Of a stretch of DNA of 64,000 nt, positions 21,946 through 33,884 are shown in pieces; positions within the stretch are counted from its first letter, which is position 1; the number at the start of each line of letters is the position of its first letter. The DNA is taken from positions 15,289,822 through 15,353,821 of the forward strand of contig NC_135570.1 of NCBI RefSeq assembly GCF_964340395.1. The letters are read 5' to 3'. Source of the stretch: Glandiceps talaboti (lineage: Eukaryota > Hemichordata > Enteropneusta > Spengelidae). The notes beneath the pieces were generated by a model. The model saw only the letters and a list, made by a program, of their open reading frames with translations, did no database searches and had not been told where the DNA came from. The position numbers were made by a program, and so were the translations under genes.

Positions 21946-23600
21946 AGCTAGCATATAGAAAGTTAGGATATTCTACAGGCCATAGGCACAACTACATTCC
22001 TAGTTCTACTAAACTATTTCCATGTATCATCACCAGATAACGTCATCCATTTCCGCCCAAGCTCTATATATTCCTTTTGCATATAGATATTTCATTTACA
22101 TATTTTTATGTTCTTTGCAAATTTGGTCGTATTATTTGATCTGATGAAATAAATTAATTCAGCAATACTATCAGGCAGACAAGGAAAAAAACACAGAAAA
22201 AACCGACAGTGATAGAATATTACATAAATTCACTTTCTTGTTGATTCGGGTTTTTTTTTGTACCTAACTCTACTAGACTGGTGAAATGTGAATGTAAAAA
22301 TCCAATGTTAGATTGTCTTCAACAACTATATATGTGTAGTTAGTCGGAAGATATTTGAACAGTCTTTCCATTACAATAGCATGAAATGCAGCCGTTTGCA
22401 GAAATTTTGAGCGGATGGAAATGTGTTCGTTTTTTCTAAATCTACCGAAAAACCTATCTCCACGTGGATGGCAAACAAAGAATTTAATTGATAATGCCTA
22501 GTATTGGTTTCCTAATTAACATTTTAATCATTTCATAAACTCTACAGTTTTCATTAATGCTTCAGTGCAAATTTTTTTCTCCAAATTTGTGTAGATTCAT
22601 TCTAAAGAATCAGATTACGTACTTTGCTTTCAAAAATATAATATTTCATGTGAGAATTCCATAATGAGAATCACCTTTCAGTCACCTTAAAGCTTTCATA
22701 TTATACCTTAATTCAATGTAATCTGTTCGTTTCATAAAAGGATCAGAACGCCATTTCACAAATAAGATAAAATGTACAGAAGATTCGAACTGAAAATAAT
22801 GTCAGTCTTTTTGATAATAAGAAAATGATGAAAATATTTCTTTTAAAGTTCAGGTTATCCTATATTTCTATCCTTTTAACATAGAAAATGATGGAATATT
22901 TAAATTACAAGAAGTTTAAGTCTCAACCATTTTCTGCAATGAGTCTGTAAAATGGCAAAGGACAAACTTAATCCCTACTATGAAAAGAGGACAATTTTGA
23001 TGCCTTGTACATTTGTAAATTATATGCATGCATGTCAATATTCAAAAAATGTAACTGTTTGTTGCTAGAAGATATCATTAAAAATGACCTCATTTTTTAG
23101 CACAACTGAATTGAGGTTCAGCATGCTATAGGCATCAAATTTTGTCTGTGTGCACGTGTATGTGTGTATTATGCGAACAACTTAAAATGAGAACGGCTGG
23201 ATCGATTGATTTCAAATTTGGCAGGGACATGTTTATGGTGTGTAGATGAAAAATTGTTAAAACGAAAGTGATCTGGTTTTCAATTTACATCCAAAAGAGT
23301 GACTTTCTGTCAAAATAGGTCATCTTTTACAAAAGAAGTCAATGAGATATGGTTATATAATGTTACATAATCACTTGGCTTAAGTCCATGGGATGTTCCA
23401 TTATCCTGTAGAGGTGTTTTCATGTTTGAGGTGTGTTTCTCTCACTGCATGTGTATGTCAGACATTGGATTCAGTTGTGCAAATTGCCATTGGCAATATT
23501 TTTTCAAATACCAGGCTCTGATAAACTTTCATTTTAGAATGAAGCATGATTGCTTCTGATATTAATTTTTAATGTAAGGGTGTTCAGAAAGAAATAAAGG
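21946..23600. other. Single-copy AT-rich DNA
   Basis: No gene recognised. Near 23190-23230 the text GAACGGCTGGATCGATTGAT TTCAAATTTGGC resembles phrases seen in repeats of many invertebrate genomes, but I cannot define an element. Confidence 0.45.
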
Positions 23601-23601
23601 A

Positions 23602-23795
23602 AAATATCACAGATGTATGTGATATTTCATCAAGTCCATTAGATACATCACTTAAATATAGGTATCTGATGTGTGTGAGATTTCATCTAGTCCATTAGAT
23701 ACATCACTTAAGTATAGGTATCTGGTGTGTGTGAGATTTCATCTAGTCCATTAGATACATCAGTTAAGTATACATGTAGAGGTATATGATGTATG
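23602..23795. repeat. 56-bp tandem repeat, ~3.3 units
   Basis: TTTCATCTAGTCCATTAGAT and ACATCACTTAAGTATAGGTA recur at 56-bp spacing. Unrelated in sequence to the 56-bp array at 28.3 kb. The last unit breaks down after CAGTTAAGTATA. Confidence 0.85.
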
Positions 23796-24104
23796 TTGTC
23801 TACACAGTAACTGTGAGGGTATACTCTGATTTACCACAGATGGTTTTAACAAAACATCTCTTAATATAAAAGACATATGGTGCTGATTAGTGTATGTGTT
23901 CATGTCACAGTAAGTTTGCCATTTATCCTCTGCAGGATGAACTAATGGTTTTAAATCTCTATTAATGAGGAACTTTGCAAGCCAGCGCATTTATGAATAT
24001 CAACGTGACATATATTTTTGTGACCCATTTGTAAAACGGTTTTAATGATCATATGAAAACCAAATATCCATGCAGTGGACATGATATGTATCACATTGAG
24101 TTTT

Positions 24105-24355
24105 ATACCCTATGTTTTGCTGATGCTTAGAAACCCCTGGTAACAGAGGAAAGAAATCTGGTAAAATTTACAAAGCTTTTCATACCATGTACCATACAAT
24201 ATTTTGGTGGTGAACCCTGCTAACATGCCTGGAGAACTGAGTTAGATTTCACTAATACTTACCACCCGTAACAAGAACACTGATAAACTCTGGTAAAATG
24301 CCTGGGGAACTCAGGTAGATTTTACCTGCTTACCACCCATAACAAAAACACTGAT
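24105..24355 (+). repeat. Family C, copy 2 (partly duplicated)
   Basis: AACCCCTGGTAACAGAGG, TGGTGGTGAACCCTGCTAAC, then two successive versions of the CTGGGGAACTCAGGTAGATT / TACCACCCATAACAAAAAC end. Matches the family pattern described at 21.8 kb. Confidence 0.7.
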
Positions 24356-25394
24356 ACCATGCACAAGCCAAGTCATCAACCTTCAAATAGAAAATACAGA
24401 ATTTACTCTGGTCACCATGCAATACTTGAAATTATGAGTCAAAATATCCAGATTCATCGTAATGGTATTTTCTTTAACTAAGCATGCACAGGTGTAAATA
24501 TATCATTCTCCAATATATTTTTTTATTTAGTGACGAAAAATACTTGTGGCATAGAAGATTTTTCACTACTTATCTTTGCCTCATAATGACAAGACCCCTT
24601 AGGTCATTTATATTCATACTTTCCCTGGTTAAAAGTAGAATGTTTTGGCACAATATCTAATATGTGTGACACTATCTTTGTTGGTCTGTCTTCCTGTCGC
24701 TGTTTAGATGAATGGTTTGTGTTGTCATCCAGGAATAAATCACAGTCGTGAAATCCAAATTTAACATTCTGCACATGAATGTTATCGCAATGTTTTGATT
24801 ATACTGTCTATTATTTTGAACATGTGACAAAGTCTTTTCTTTGACAGATGTTAAACTTGCACTTGTAAGAGCTTTTGTGTCGATGGATGTTTATATTTTG
24901 CACAGATGCTTTTTGTGTGGAAAAGTTACATAATGCTTGTTTTAGTTCTGTGAAAATAGTACGTCATGTTTCTTTGAAAGGGAGATCGTTATTAGAGAAA
25001 GATGACGTGCTGAACTACGATATTAAAGAGCTTTGACGTCAGTGAATACAGTTTAACTATATTTGTGTAGAAATATAAATTGTACTTGATGATAATGCTA
25101 TCAGTTATTTTGATCATAGCTCTTTCTTGAAAGATGCATGGTCAAATACTATTAAAACATCGTCATTAAAGTTAACTATATGTTATTTTTGACTATATGT
25201 AATGGACAGAAATACTTATTTTGACTCAGTCATTAAAGTGTCCAATCCTTTCTGTGGTTGAATTGCATTGTAGGAAGAGTAATATAGTCTGATTCGTTTA
25301 ATCCAGAGAGTAGTTGAATTTGTATTTAGTTAATTAAAAATTATCATAAATCAAAAAATATGTCAAATGTTTGTACACACCAATTATCTTTTTA
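24356..25394. other. Single-copy AT-rich DNA
   Basis: No gene recognised. A perfect TGACGTCA octamer is at 25034-25041. Confidence 0.5.
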
Positions 25395-25915
25395 ATAGTT
25401 TTAAGGCCCAGCTCAGATTAGGATTAATATCTAGGTCTGAAAAAAACATTTATCTGGCAGAGTTATAGAAAAAGTGGTCCTGCACACAAGAATGAATGAA
25501 CCTGTGTAATTCTTATGGTTCCACTGATAAGTTAAAGCTAATGTAAGAACCTGGGATTGAAACATGGGCCTTTAAAGTCCCAATGCTGGATAAGAATTAA
25601 ATGCAAATATGAAAAAAACATTGTCTGGCAGATCTGTTATATGTAGAAGTTGGTCTAGATTATAATGATAATCCCATTTAATCCATATACTGGTAGGTCC
25701 ACTGATAAGACATGGGATTCTGACATTGGGGTTTAAGGCTCATGTTAGCTTAAGATTAATATTTTAGTAGGAAAAAAGTGTGTCTGACAGAGGCTGGTAT
25801 AGAAAAGTTTGTCCAGAACAAATGAAATGATCATACGTCCCCTATATGACTATAGTGTTATAACGATGAAAGACTATCATGGTATTCAAACATTGGGGTT
25901 TAAGTTTTAAACTCA
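25395..25915 (+). repeat. Family D, three head-to-tail diverged copies
   Basis: Three ~160-bp units each have GGATTAATAT or equivalent, a TCTGGCAGAG / TCTGACAGAG word, a GTTGGTC- or GTTTGTC-like word, a CCTATATGAC- or TCCATATACTGG-like word, GATAAG, and ATTGGGGTTTAA or GATTGAAACA endings. They are more diverged from each other than the first is from the 6.3-kb copy. Confidence 0.65.
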
Positions 25916-26740
25916 CATTGTAGATATATCTTTATAGATAGGCCAACTGTGTATTTTCTTACCATGTTTTAGTCTTTCAGTATTAAATCCCGTCCAAACA
26001 CAAACAATTTATTTTCATTTGTAACCTGGTGTGTTTTGTATTGTACATTATTCTCTATTTGCCTAAAATACATTAAGAATGAGTGGAAGTACAAAAAAAT
26101 GGCACATTTATCATACATGACCAAGATTGAGATCTTCCAAGGCAGAATTGACTGTCTATGTCAATTTCTCTACCCGTATGTCTTCATCACTATTCTGATG
26201 TATTTTTTCGTTAAAAGTAATAATAATGATGTAACTGTGGCTCACCGGTACTTTACTTTATAACTGCATTATTTTCTTATTTGGTGTGGAAGTCTCCTAA
26301 CTAATAGGTACATTTCCAAATCATATTTGTTTTGGCCTAAAACATTGTGATTATTTATTGACACCATGGTCTATTGTGTTCAAATATCACGGTGGTTAAC
26401 CATTTTCCTGACGGAAATGTGAGCAGGATAGTGTAAATATGGACTAAAATAAACTCTTTAGATATTTTGTATGACTTTGTAGAAGAAAATCATTTCAAGA
26501 TTTAGTCATTTTAGAATCCAATATGGCTGCCAACTACTATTCGAAAATACATGATTGTTGATTTCCTTGAAAATAAGACAGTTAAACCCCAAATTTCTTT
26601 TCTTATTTCAAAAGGACCAGGAACAAGCCTTCGTATGGCAAAATTTGGAAAGAATTGAAGAGCTTTTTGATTTTTAGGCTAATATATGTTCCAGTCTGCA
26701 TTTTATCTTAAATGTTTTTATGTTATCTTTGTCACTCTTT
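25916..26740. other. Single-copy AT-rich DNA
   Basis: No gene recognised. A 75-codon open frame at 26036-26263 is unremarkable. Confidence 0.5.
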
Positions 26741-26744
26741 TTGA

Positions 26745-27165
26745 TATTGAAGGTTTGGGTAACATGACAGAAATCTGGCAAAACTTGCAAATATTTCCAC
26801 TATACGAAAAGTCATATTTGACCATGTCTTTCTAACAGGTTACATCTTTAGCAGAGGATGTGTAAATGTGGTGAGTATTATGAGACGAAGTGACACCTTT
26901 GACGTAATTTACCCCCGGTGATCTCTCCCCTGGGGGGCTGTCAACAGTCAAAAGTGTCACTTCATCTCGTACTACCCCTGGACAGAGATGGTAGTTAGGT
27001 GGGTCACAAGTAGGGTAAAGGTTGGGTAAAGGTGGGTAAATTGGACATTTCATATAGTGTTCCATACCTTAAGTTATACAATAATTTTTTGATGAATGGT
27101 GGTAAAACATCTGAGGAGCTATTTATGTAGATTTTACCTAGTACTTAATATCATAAAACACTGAT
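26745..27165 (+). repeat. Family C, copy 3, interrupted by a hairpin segment
   Basis: The outer parts (GGTTTGGGTAACATGACAG … and GGTGGTAAAACATCTGAGGA … GTAGATTTTACC) follow the family C pattern. Between them lies foreign, GC-richer sequence at about 26875-27060 that contains a stem-loop and a GGTAAAGGT/GGGTAAAGGTGGG run. This reads as a later insertion into family C. Confidence 0.6.
26883..26970. repeat. Stem-loop with ~21-bp arms
   Basis: The arm CGAAGTGACACCTTTGAC pairs with GTCAAAAGTGTCACTTCATC around 26948-26967. The loop is GC-rich, with CCCCCGGTG and CCCCTGGGGGG. It may be the inserted element's terminal structure or a regulatory or RNA hairpin. No coding frame crosses it convincingly. 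Confidence 0.6.
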
Positions 27166-27194
27166 ATTGTGTTTGATAACGTTTTGTTGGTATT

Positions 27195-27365
27195 AACAGT
27201 GTTGTTGCTAAGGTTGGGGAACCCTGGTAACAGAAAGGGGAGAAAGTGTAATATGACAGTGTTTCCCATAGAATCTATCATAATTTTGTTTGGGAACCCT
27301 GGTAAAAAAATAACATATGGGAACCTGGTAGATTTTACCACCCTTAGCAAAGCCCTTTTGATAAA
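27195..27365 (+). repeat. Family C, copy 4
   Basis: Contains TTGGGGAACCCTGGTAACAG, ATAATTTTGTTTGGGAACCC and GGTAGATTTTACCACCC in the family order, only about 170 bp long. A 77-codon open frame overlaps it by chance. Confidence 0.75.
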
Positions 27366-27459
27366 CTTACAGTTTGATGGTTGTGTTTGTATCAAAATAT
27401 GACCACATCATAATCTGACATAGATTTCAAATCACAAATAAACATATAGTGTCCCATGA

Positions 27460-27770
27460 TGACAGTTTGAAATAGTGCAGTATTAAAAAATGTAGACTCA
27501 TAATATACAATATATATTTGGTTTTAGTGCAATGATGTAATTTTTACCGGAAGTTTATAGATTTGGTAACAGTTTGAAATTGCAGTCTAGTTTATATGGA
27601 TATGATGATGTAATATAGTCTGGTTTATTATACCATATTGTGAAATAGTAAAGTATGAAAAAATGTGGACACATACATACAATATATATTTGGTGTTATA
27701 TGTAATTTTAACCGGAAAGTTACAGATTTGATAACAGTTGGAAATTGCAGCCTAGTTTCCAGATTAGCTG
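27460..27770. repeat. Two-copy direct duplication (~155-175 bp)
   Basis: Copy 1 has TATACAATATATATTTGG, TTTACCGGAAGTTTATAGAT and GGTAACAGTTTGAAATTGCA. Copy 2 has CATACAATATATATTTGG, TAACCGGAAAGTTACAGATT and GATAACAGTTGGAAATTGCA. Divergence is about 10-15%. Confidence 0.75.
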
Positions 27771-28284
27771 GTGTAATATACCATATTGTGAATCAGACTG
27801 CATAAATTGTATAATCCATTCATTATACCAGGTCATTTATTGCATTTATCGTTATGGTTACTGTTTCCCTCAGTCCATCATGTCATTATAAACAACCTTT
27901 TACAATAAATGAGAAATGACTTGCTAGGCAGGATTTGGCAGTCCAATATGCCCTATGGTTGATTGATACCTTTTACACTAAATATGGAATGGAAACTGTA
28001 CACCTTTTTATCAGTTGCAGCTGCCATAGTTTACCCTTTGCCACACTTTACTAGACCTAGCTAGACCATATGTCTGTGATGTATTAAAATATAAAATATT
28101 TCAAAACATTTGAATTGATAATATCCAACTCAATTCTGATCACTACATTGGAACAATTATTTTCTGACAAACACAGTCCGTGACCCATGATGGTCACCTT
28201 AAGTTGTTGGTTCCATTTGTTTCCGAATGGCTAAAATCCTTTGGGCAAGACATGAAGTACAAATATACAAGCGTACCTAGGTCA
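27771..28284. other. Single-copy AT-rich DNA
   Basis: No gene, RNA or repeat recognised. Confidence 0.5.
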
Positions 28285-31128
28285 AAGCAGCTGTGTAATT
28301 GGGGACCTGGTAGGATAGAAGTTGTTATGTGGCCTAGTTAACCTAGCTGTATGAATGGGGACCTGGTAGGATAGAGGTTGCTATGTGGCCTAGTTAGCCT
28401 AGCTATATAACTGGGGACCTGGTAGGATAGAGGTTGCTATGTTGCCTAGTTAACCTAGCTATATAACTGGGGACCTGGTAGGATAGAGGTTGCTATGTTG
28501 CCTAGTTAGCCTAGCTATATAACTGGGGACCTGGTAGGATAGAGGTTGCTATGTTGCCTCGTTAGCCTAGCTATATAACTGGGGACCTGGTAGGATAGAG
28601 GTTGCTATGTTGCCTAGTTAACCTAGTTGTATAAATGGGGACCTGGTAGATAGAGGTTGCTATGTGGCCTAGTTAGCCTAGCTATATGAATGGGGACCTG
28701 GTAGGATAGAGGTTGCTATGTGGCCTAGTTAACCTAGCTATATAACTGGGGACCTGGTAGGATAGAGGTTGCTATGTAGCCTAGTTAACCTAGTTGTATA
28801 AATGGGGACCTGGTAGGATAGAGGTTGCTATGTTGCCTAGTTAGCCTAGCTATATAACTGGGGACCTGGTAGGATAGAGGTTGCTATGTGGCCTAGTTAA
28901 CCTAGTTGTATAAATGGGGACCTGGTAGGATAGAGGTTGCTATGTTGCCTAGTTAGCCTAGCTATATAACTGGGGACCTGGTAGGATAGAGGTTGCTATG
29001 TTGCCTAGTTAGCCTAGCTATATAACTGGGGGCCTGGTAGGATAGAGGTTGCTATGTGGCCTAGTTAACCTAGCTGTATGAATGGGGGCCTGGTAGGATA
29101 GAGGTTGCTATGTTGCCTAGTTAGCCTAGCTGTATGAATGGGGACCTGGTAGGATAGAGGTTGCTATGTGGCCTAGTTAGCCTAGCTATATAACTGGGGA
29201 CCTGGTAGGATAGAGGTTGCTATGTTGCCTAGTTAACCTAGCTATATAACTGGGGACCTGGTAGGATAGAGGTTGCTATGTTGCCTAGTTAGCCTAGCTA
29301 TATAACTGGGGACCTGGTAGGATAGAGGTTGCTATGTTGCCTCGTTAGCCTAGCTATATAACTGGGGACCTGGTAGGATAGAGGTTGCTATGTTGCCTAG
29401 TTAACCTAGTTGTATAAATGGGGACCTGGTAGGATAGAGGTTGCTATGTTGCCTAGTTAGCCTAGCTATATAACTGGGGACCTGGTAGGATAGAGGTTGC
29501 TATGTGGCCTAGTTAACCTAGTTGTATAAATGGGGACCTGGTAGGATAGAGGTTGCTATGTTGCCTAGTTAGCCTAGCTATATAACTGGGGACCTGGTAG
29601 GATAGAGGTTGCTATGTTGCCTAGTTAGCCTAGCTATATAACTGGGGGCCTGGTAGGATAGAGGTTGCTATGTGGCCTAGTTAACCTAGCTGTATGAATG
29701 GGGGCCTGGTAGGATAGAGGTTGCTATGTTGCCTAGTTAGCCTAGCTGTATGAATGGGGACCTGGTAGGATAGAGGTTGCTATGTGGCCTAGTTAGCCTA
29801 GCTATATAACTGGGGACCTGGTAGGATAGAGGTTGCTATGTTGCCTAGTTAACCTAGCTATATAACTGGGGACCTGGTAGGATAGAGGTTGCTATGTTGC
29901 CTCGTTAGCCTAGCTATATAACTGGGGACCTGGTAGGATAGAGGTTGCTATGTTGCCTAGTTAACCTAGTTGTATAAATGGGGACCTGGTAGGATAGAGG
30001 TTGCTATGTGGCCTAGTTAGCCTAGCTATATGAATGGGGACCTGGTAGGATAGAGGTTGCTATGTGGCCTAGTTAACCTCGCTATATAACTGGGGACCTG
30101 GTAGGATAGAGGTTGCTATGTGGCCTAGTTAGCCTAGCTATATAACTGGGGACCTGGTAGGATAGAGGTTTGCTATGTGGCCTAGTTAGCCTAGCTGTAT
30201 GAATGGGGACCTGGTAGGATAGAGGTTACTATGTGGCCTAGTTAGCCTAGCTGTATGAATGGGGACCTGGTAGGATAGAGGTTGCTATGTTGCCTAGTTA
30301 GCCTAGCTATATAACTGGGGACCTGGTAGGATAGAGGTTGCTATGTGGCCTAGTTAGCCTAGCTGTATGAATGGGGACCTGGTAGGATAGAGGTTACTAT
30401 GTGGCCTAGTTAGCCTAGCTATATAACTGGGGACCTGGTAGGATAGAGGTTGCTATGTTGCCTAGTTAGCCTAGCTATATAACTGGGGACCTGGTAGGAT
30501 AGAGGTTGCTATGTTGCCTAGTTAGCCTAGCTATATGAATGGGGACCTGGTAGGATAGAGGTTGCTATGTGGCCTAGTTAGCCTAGCTATATAACTGGAG
30601 ACCTGGTAGGATAGAGGTTGCTATGTTGCCTAGTTAGCCTAGCTATATAACTGGGGACCTGGTAGGATAGAGGTTACTATGTGGCCTAGTTAGCCTAGCT
30701 ATATAACTGGGGGCCTGGTAGGATAGAGGTTGCTATGTTGCCTAGTTAGCCTAGCTATATAACTGGGAGCCTGGTAGGATAGAGGATGCTATGTGGCCTA
30801 GTTAGCCTAGCTATATAACTGGAGACCTGGTAGGATAGAGGTTGCTATGTGGCCTAGTTAGCCTGGCTGTATGAATGGGGACCTGGTAGGATAGAGGTTG
30901 CTATGTGGCCTAGTTAGCCTAGCTGTATGAATGGGGACCTGGTAGGATAGAGGTTGCTATGTGGCCTAGTTAGCCTAGCTATATAACTGGGGACCTGGTA
31001 GGATAGAGGTTGCTATGTGGCCTAGTTAGCCTAGCTGTATGAATGGGGACCTGGTAGGATAGAGGTTGCTATGTGGCCTAGTTAGCCTAGCTGTATGAAT
31101 GGGGACCTGGTAGGATTGAGGTTGCTAT
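28285..31128. repeat. 56-bp minisatellite, ~51 copies, with higher-order repeats
   Basis: Each unit starts GGGGACCTGGTAGGATAGAG, then GTTGCTATGT(G/T)GCCTAGTTA, then (A/G)CCTAGCT and a tail variant (ATATAACT, GTATGAAT, GTATAAAT). Variants are mixed in blocks. The rare word CCTCGTTAGCC falls at 28557, 29340 and 29900, spacings of 783 and 560 bp (14 units less 1 bp, and 10 units), which shows multi-unit duplication. Frequent TAG triplets keep it closed in most frames. Confidence 0.97.
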
Positions 31129-31369
31129 GTGAATGCTTTAATCCTATGTGCTTACAGAGAATGCAGTGGATTCCATATTGATGTATACACTGTGTTGTTT
31201 TAGGTCCATGCCAGGAGTACAATGTAAGAATTTCAAAAAAATTTGACTACAGTGTGGAAAAGTGTGATATAACCATTACCATTATGATCTCATAGGCCTA
31301 ATTAGTTGAAGACGTTCTCGAATGTACGTGCGGAAGGTAGCATACATTTCATTGCTTTACATACCAATT
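31129..31369. other. Single-copy spacer
   Basis: No feature recognised between the minisatellite and the LINE remnant. Confidence 0.45.
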
Positions 31370-31379
31370 ATTAGAGAAC

Positions 31380-31655
31380 CAGTTCAACTGGCTACCACTG
31401 TGGTATAGAAGTGAATTGAAACTCCTGTACAAAGCTCTGAATAGACTTTCACCAACTTACTTAACATCAGACATAATTCACAAGAAACCAATTTCCTGGA
31501 CTCTTAGATTATCTGCCAAGTGTTTATTGCTTGAACCCAATTACAGTTTAGTGCTATATGCCAGGCATGCTTTCTCGTATGCTATAATTGGAATTATGGC
31601 AAAAAAAATACAGCTAATAACTTTAGTGAGTATTTTAAAACTTAAGTCTTGAGAG
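31380..31655 (+). pseudogene. Degenerate LINE ORF2 C-terminal remnant
   Basis: The frame reads QFNWLPLWYRSELKLLYKAL, then NRLSPTYL, and later ARHAFSYAIIG. This is the order of the family's LHWLPV…LLVYKALNGLAPSYL…ERAFSYAAPKLWN tail (established for CR1/L2/Jockey-type elements). The conserved KLWNSLP part is lost and the frame then ends. It is much older than the copy at 4371-4610. No RT catalytic motif remains. Confidence 0.8.
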
Positions 31656-31707
31656 CCTTGCAAAGGTAAAGTGTGACTGAATTTTGTGTTGCTCTGGAAA
31701 TGGGTAG

Positions 31708-31766
31708 TGTGTAAATTGATTGATTGATCGATTGAGTGAGTGATTGATTGATTGATTGATTAATCA
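31708..31766 (+). repeat. (GATT)n tract, probable LINE 3' tail
   Basis: About a dozen GATT repeats with a few GAGT interruptions, lying ~55 bp after the LINE frame ends. A tandem tetramer is the usual 3' terminus of several LINE clades, so this probably marks the end of the insertion. Confidence 0.6.
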
Positions 31767-32415
31767 AAACTTTGAGAATGTGATTGAATGGTCAAAATAG
31801 TGACTAGCGATTTAACCATAATATACTAAAATGTTAAGATTAAGATGAACAGTAATGTCTTCAAATTTCAGGAATTTGACTCGAAGTTTGTCCAATTAAA
31901 TTATTTCACAACATTTTTTCGATTCAGTTGGAATACTAGTATACGAGTCAGAGATTTAAATTGATACCATGAGTATATCAAAGCTACATGTCTAAATAGC
32001 AGCTGCAGTGGTAAATCGAAGCCTTAAAAAGGAAAACAGTACTTTTTCACAATTTTTTTGTCACAAGACCTAATTACATCATTTCATCAATTTTGCCTTT
32101 TCCAACCATCAGCTTTTGTCGCGACGTGTCCAGGAACTAATGATGTCTGGGATGTATCTTAGATATATCTCTAGGTAGATCTAATCTGTCGATTATAAAA
32201 GGAAACTTTACATAGAAATGCTACTTTTGACTGTCAGGTGCTAATTAAATCATTTCCCAATATTTTGCGGCATTCAGTTTGTATCTGTGCATGTATAAGT
32301 GTCTTGTTGCTAAGTGGTTAGAGGACTCAATTTGATGTCTGCAATGCACTTTACATCCATTTATTAATGTTCAGCATGGCTGCAAATAGAAATGTGACAG
32401 TTATAGTGAATACTA
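31767..32415. other. Single-copy AT-rich DNA
   Basis: No gene, RNA or repeat recognised. Confidence 0.5.
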
Positions 32416-32417
32416 AC

Positions 32418-32510
32418 AAACAGAACCTCATGATGTATGGAGTGCAAATGTGGCGTATCAAGGGTATTGGCTCAAGTGCTTGCAGTGTTATTCTCTCTGG
32501 CCAGAAAACT
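32418..32510 (+). mobile_element. Half-copy of the 4.2-kb foldback element
   Basis: ACAGAACCTCATGATGTATG, GAGTGCAAATGTGGCGTATC, AAGGGTATTGGCTCAAGTGC and TTGCAGTGTTATTCTCTCTG match the left arm of the element at 4164-4363 with about 15-20% differences. The right arm is missing. The overlapping 117- and 121-codon open frames are therefore not genes. Confidence 0.65.
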
Positions 32511-32632
32511 CCATCAGTTAAAATCAACATGAAAAAAGAGTGGTTACTGCACAATGGTTTTATTAACCCCAGCAGGCACAGTCTGGGGGTTGGGATAAGG
32601 ATGGGGGCTGGCAATAGAAATGACCCATGTTT

Positions 32633-32712
32633 TCCATCCATCCATCTATCTATCTGTCTGTCTTTCCATGCATCAATCGATCTATCTATCTGTCTCTCGT
32701 GCATCCATCTGT
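32633..32712. repeat. Degenerate CATC/TATC/TGTC microsatellite
   Basis: CCATCCATCTATCTATCTGT, then CTGTC and GATCTATCTATCTGTC runs. Simple tetranucleotide repeat. Confidence 0.85.
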
Positions 32713-33417
32713 TAATAGCCCATATTCATTGACCTGATGACAGACTTGAGAATTGAGATGTCACTGAACTTCCCACAGAATTCATCGACTGAACTGTTCA
32801 TTGATCTGACCACAGACTTCATTGAACAGATATCTCACTGAACTGTTGTTCATCAATAACTGATCAATGACAACCCAAGGTAGAATGTTCATTGTCCTTT
32901 TGGAATAATAAACAAAATTTGAGGTTTCACCATCTTGTTTTCAAGAAAATCGTCAACCTTTCCTGTAGAGTTAACACAGTATTCGGCAGCCATATTGGAT
33001 ATTGTAACAAAATGACGAAATTTTCATTATAATTGAGCCAGCTGTTTTTAAGAAAATGATGACACACACACACACACACACACACAGACAGACATTGCCA
33101 TTTCAATACCTCCTCTTACAGGAGGTAAAATGTTTCGTTCCAGAAACCCAACTTAACCCAACCTAATTTCTTTACTCCCAATATAAACTATTTTGTAAGG
33201 AATTTGAAAAAAGATTATCGAACAATTGAAAACATTTGCAAAGTCATGTGAGAAATAGTGAGATTTGGAGACATCATTGCCGCATGTGATCAAAACCACA
33301 TGGTGGAATACAGCTTATCACACAGTGTTGTCTGTGTGTCGTACAGAAAGTGAGATTACATCGATGAGAAGTCTCTGGTGACCTCTGTAAATATAACGAG
33401 AACATTTGAACAGATCC
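32713..33417. other. Single-copy DNA with a short (CA)n
   Basis: (CA)n at 33063-33087, followed by CAGACAGACA. No gene recognised. Confidence 0.5.
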
Positions 33418-33530
33418 TCAAAATTAAAAAAATAACAAAAATCCTACCTACAATGTATACCCACCCTATTTTGAAATTGCGTGTTATTGGAACCGCACAG
33501 TTGTTTTTCTTTGCCTTAGTAGATAATGTA
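33418..33530 (-). mobile_element. Family A, partial copy 3
   Basis: AAAATCCTACCTACAATG, CACCCTATTTTGAAATTG and TATTGGAACCGCACAGTTG followed by a T-rich run match one end of family A (compare 19785-19850). The internal body is absent. Confidence 0.65.
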
Positions 33531-33884
33531 TAAAATTACAAATTTAATTTCTGGCTAGGTCCACAATCTTCAGACTATATCAAGATATCAGATATTCTGT
33601 CCCATGTGTGGTGTTCAATATGGATTAATTATAATCTTTGATCCATTCATCCACTACACTAGAATTATTAGTCTGAACGATAACGTAAACAAAGATCAAA
33701 TTAAACGATTTAGCTAAATAGATTAATCCCCCAGACATGTACAATGGCTAACTTTAATTGATTTTACCTAAAGTTATCTATTTTTGGACATAGAGTTTGG
33801 ATCATTGAAATTGATAATGTAGAAGGATGGTTGTGTGTTATCGTCTTGTAACAGATGCAGGAGATAGCATGGGGATAATGTTAG
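33531..33884. other. Single-copy AT-rich DNA
   Basis: No feature recognised. Confidence 0.45.

Noticed and set aside
28285-31128. CRISPR-like regular spacing
   Set aside because: There are no distinct spacers: the whole 56-bp unit repeats, and the surroundings are eukaryotic.
32351-32732. 117- and 121-codon frames on opposite strands
   Set aside because: They cover a half-copy of a foldback element plus a tetranucleotide microsatellite.
32950-32961. Possible upstream NWD exon end (reads S-S-T-F)
   Set aside because: The upstream residues do not fit R-V-F-(V/I)-S-S-T-F, and the only nearby GT gives phase 0, whereas the 63476 acceptor needs phase 1.
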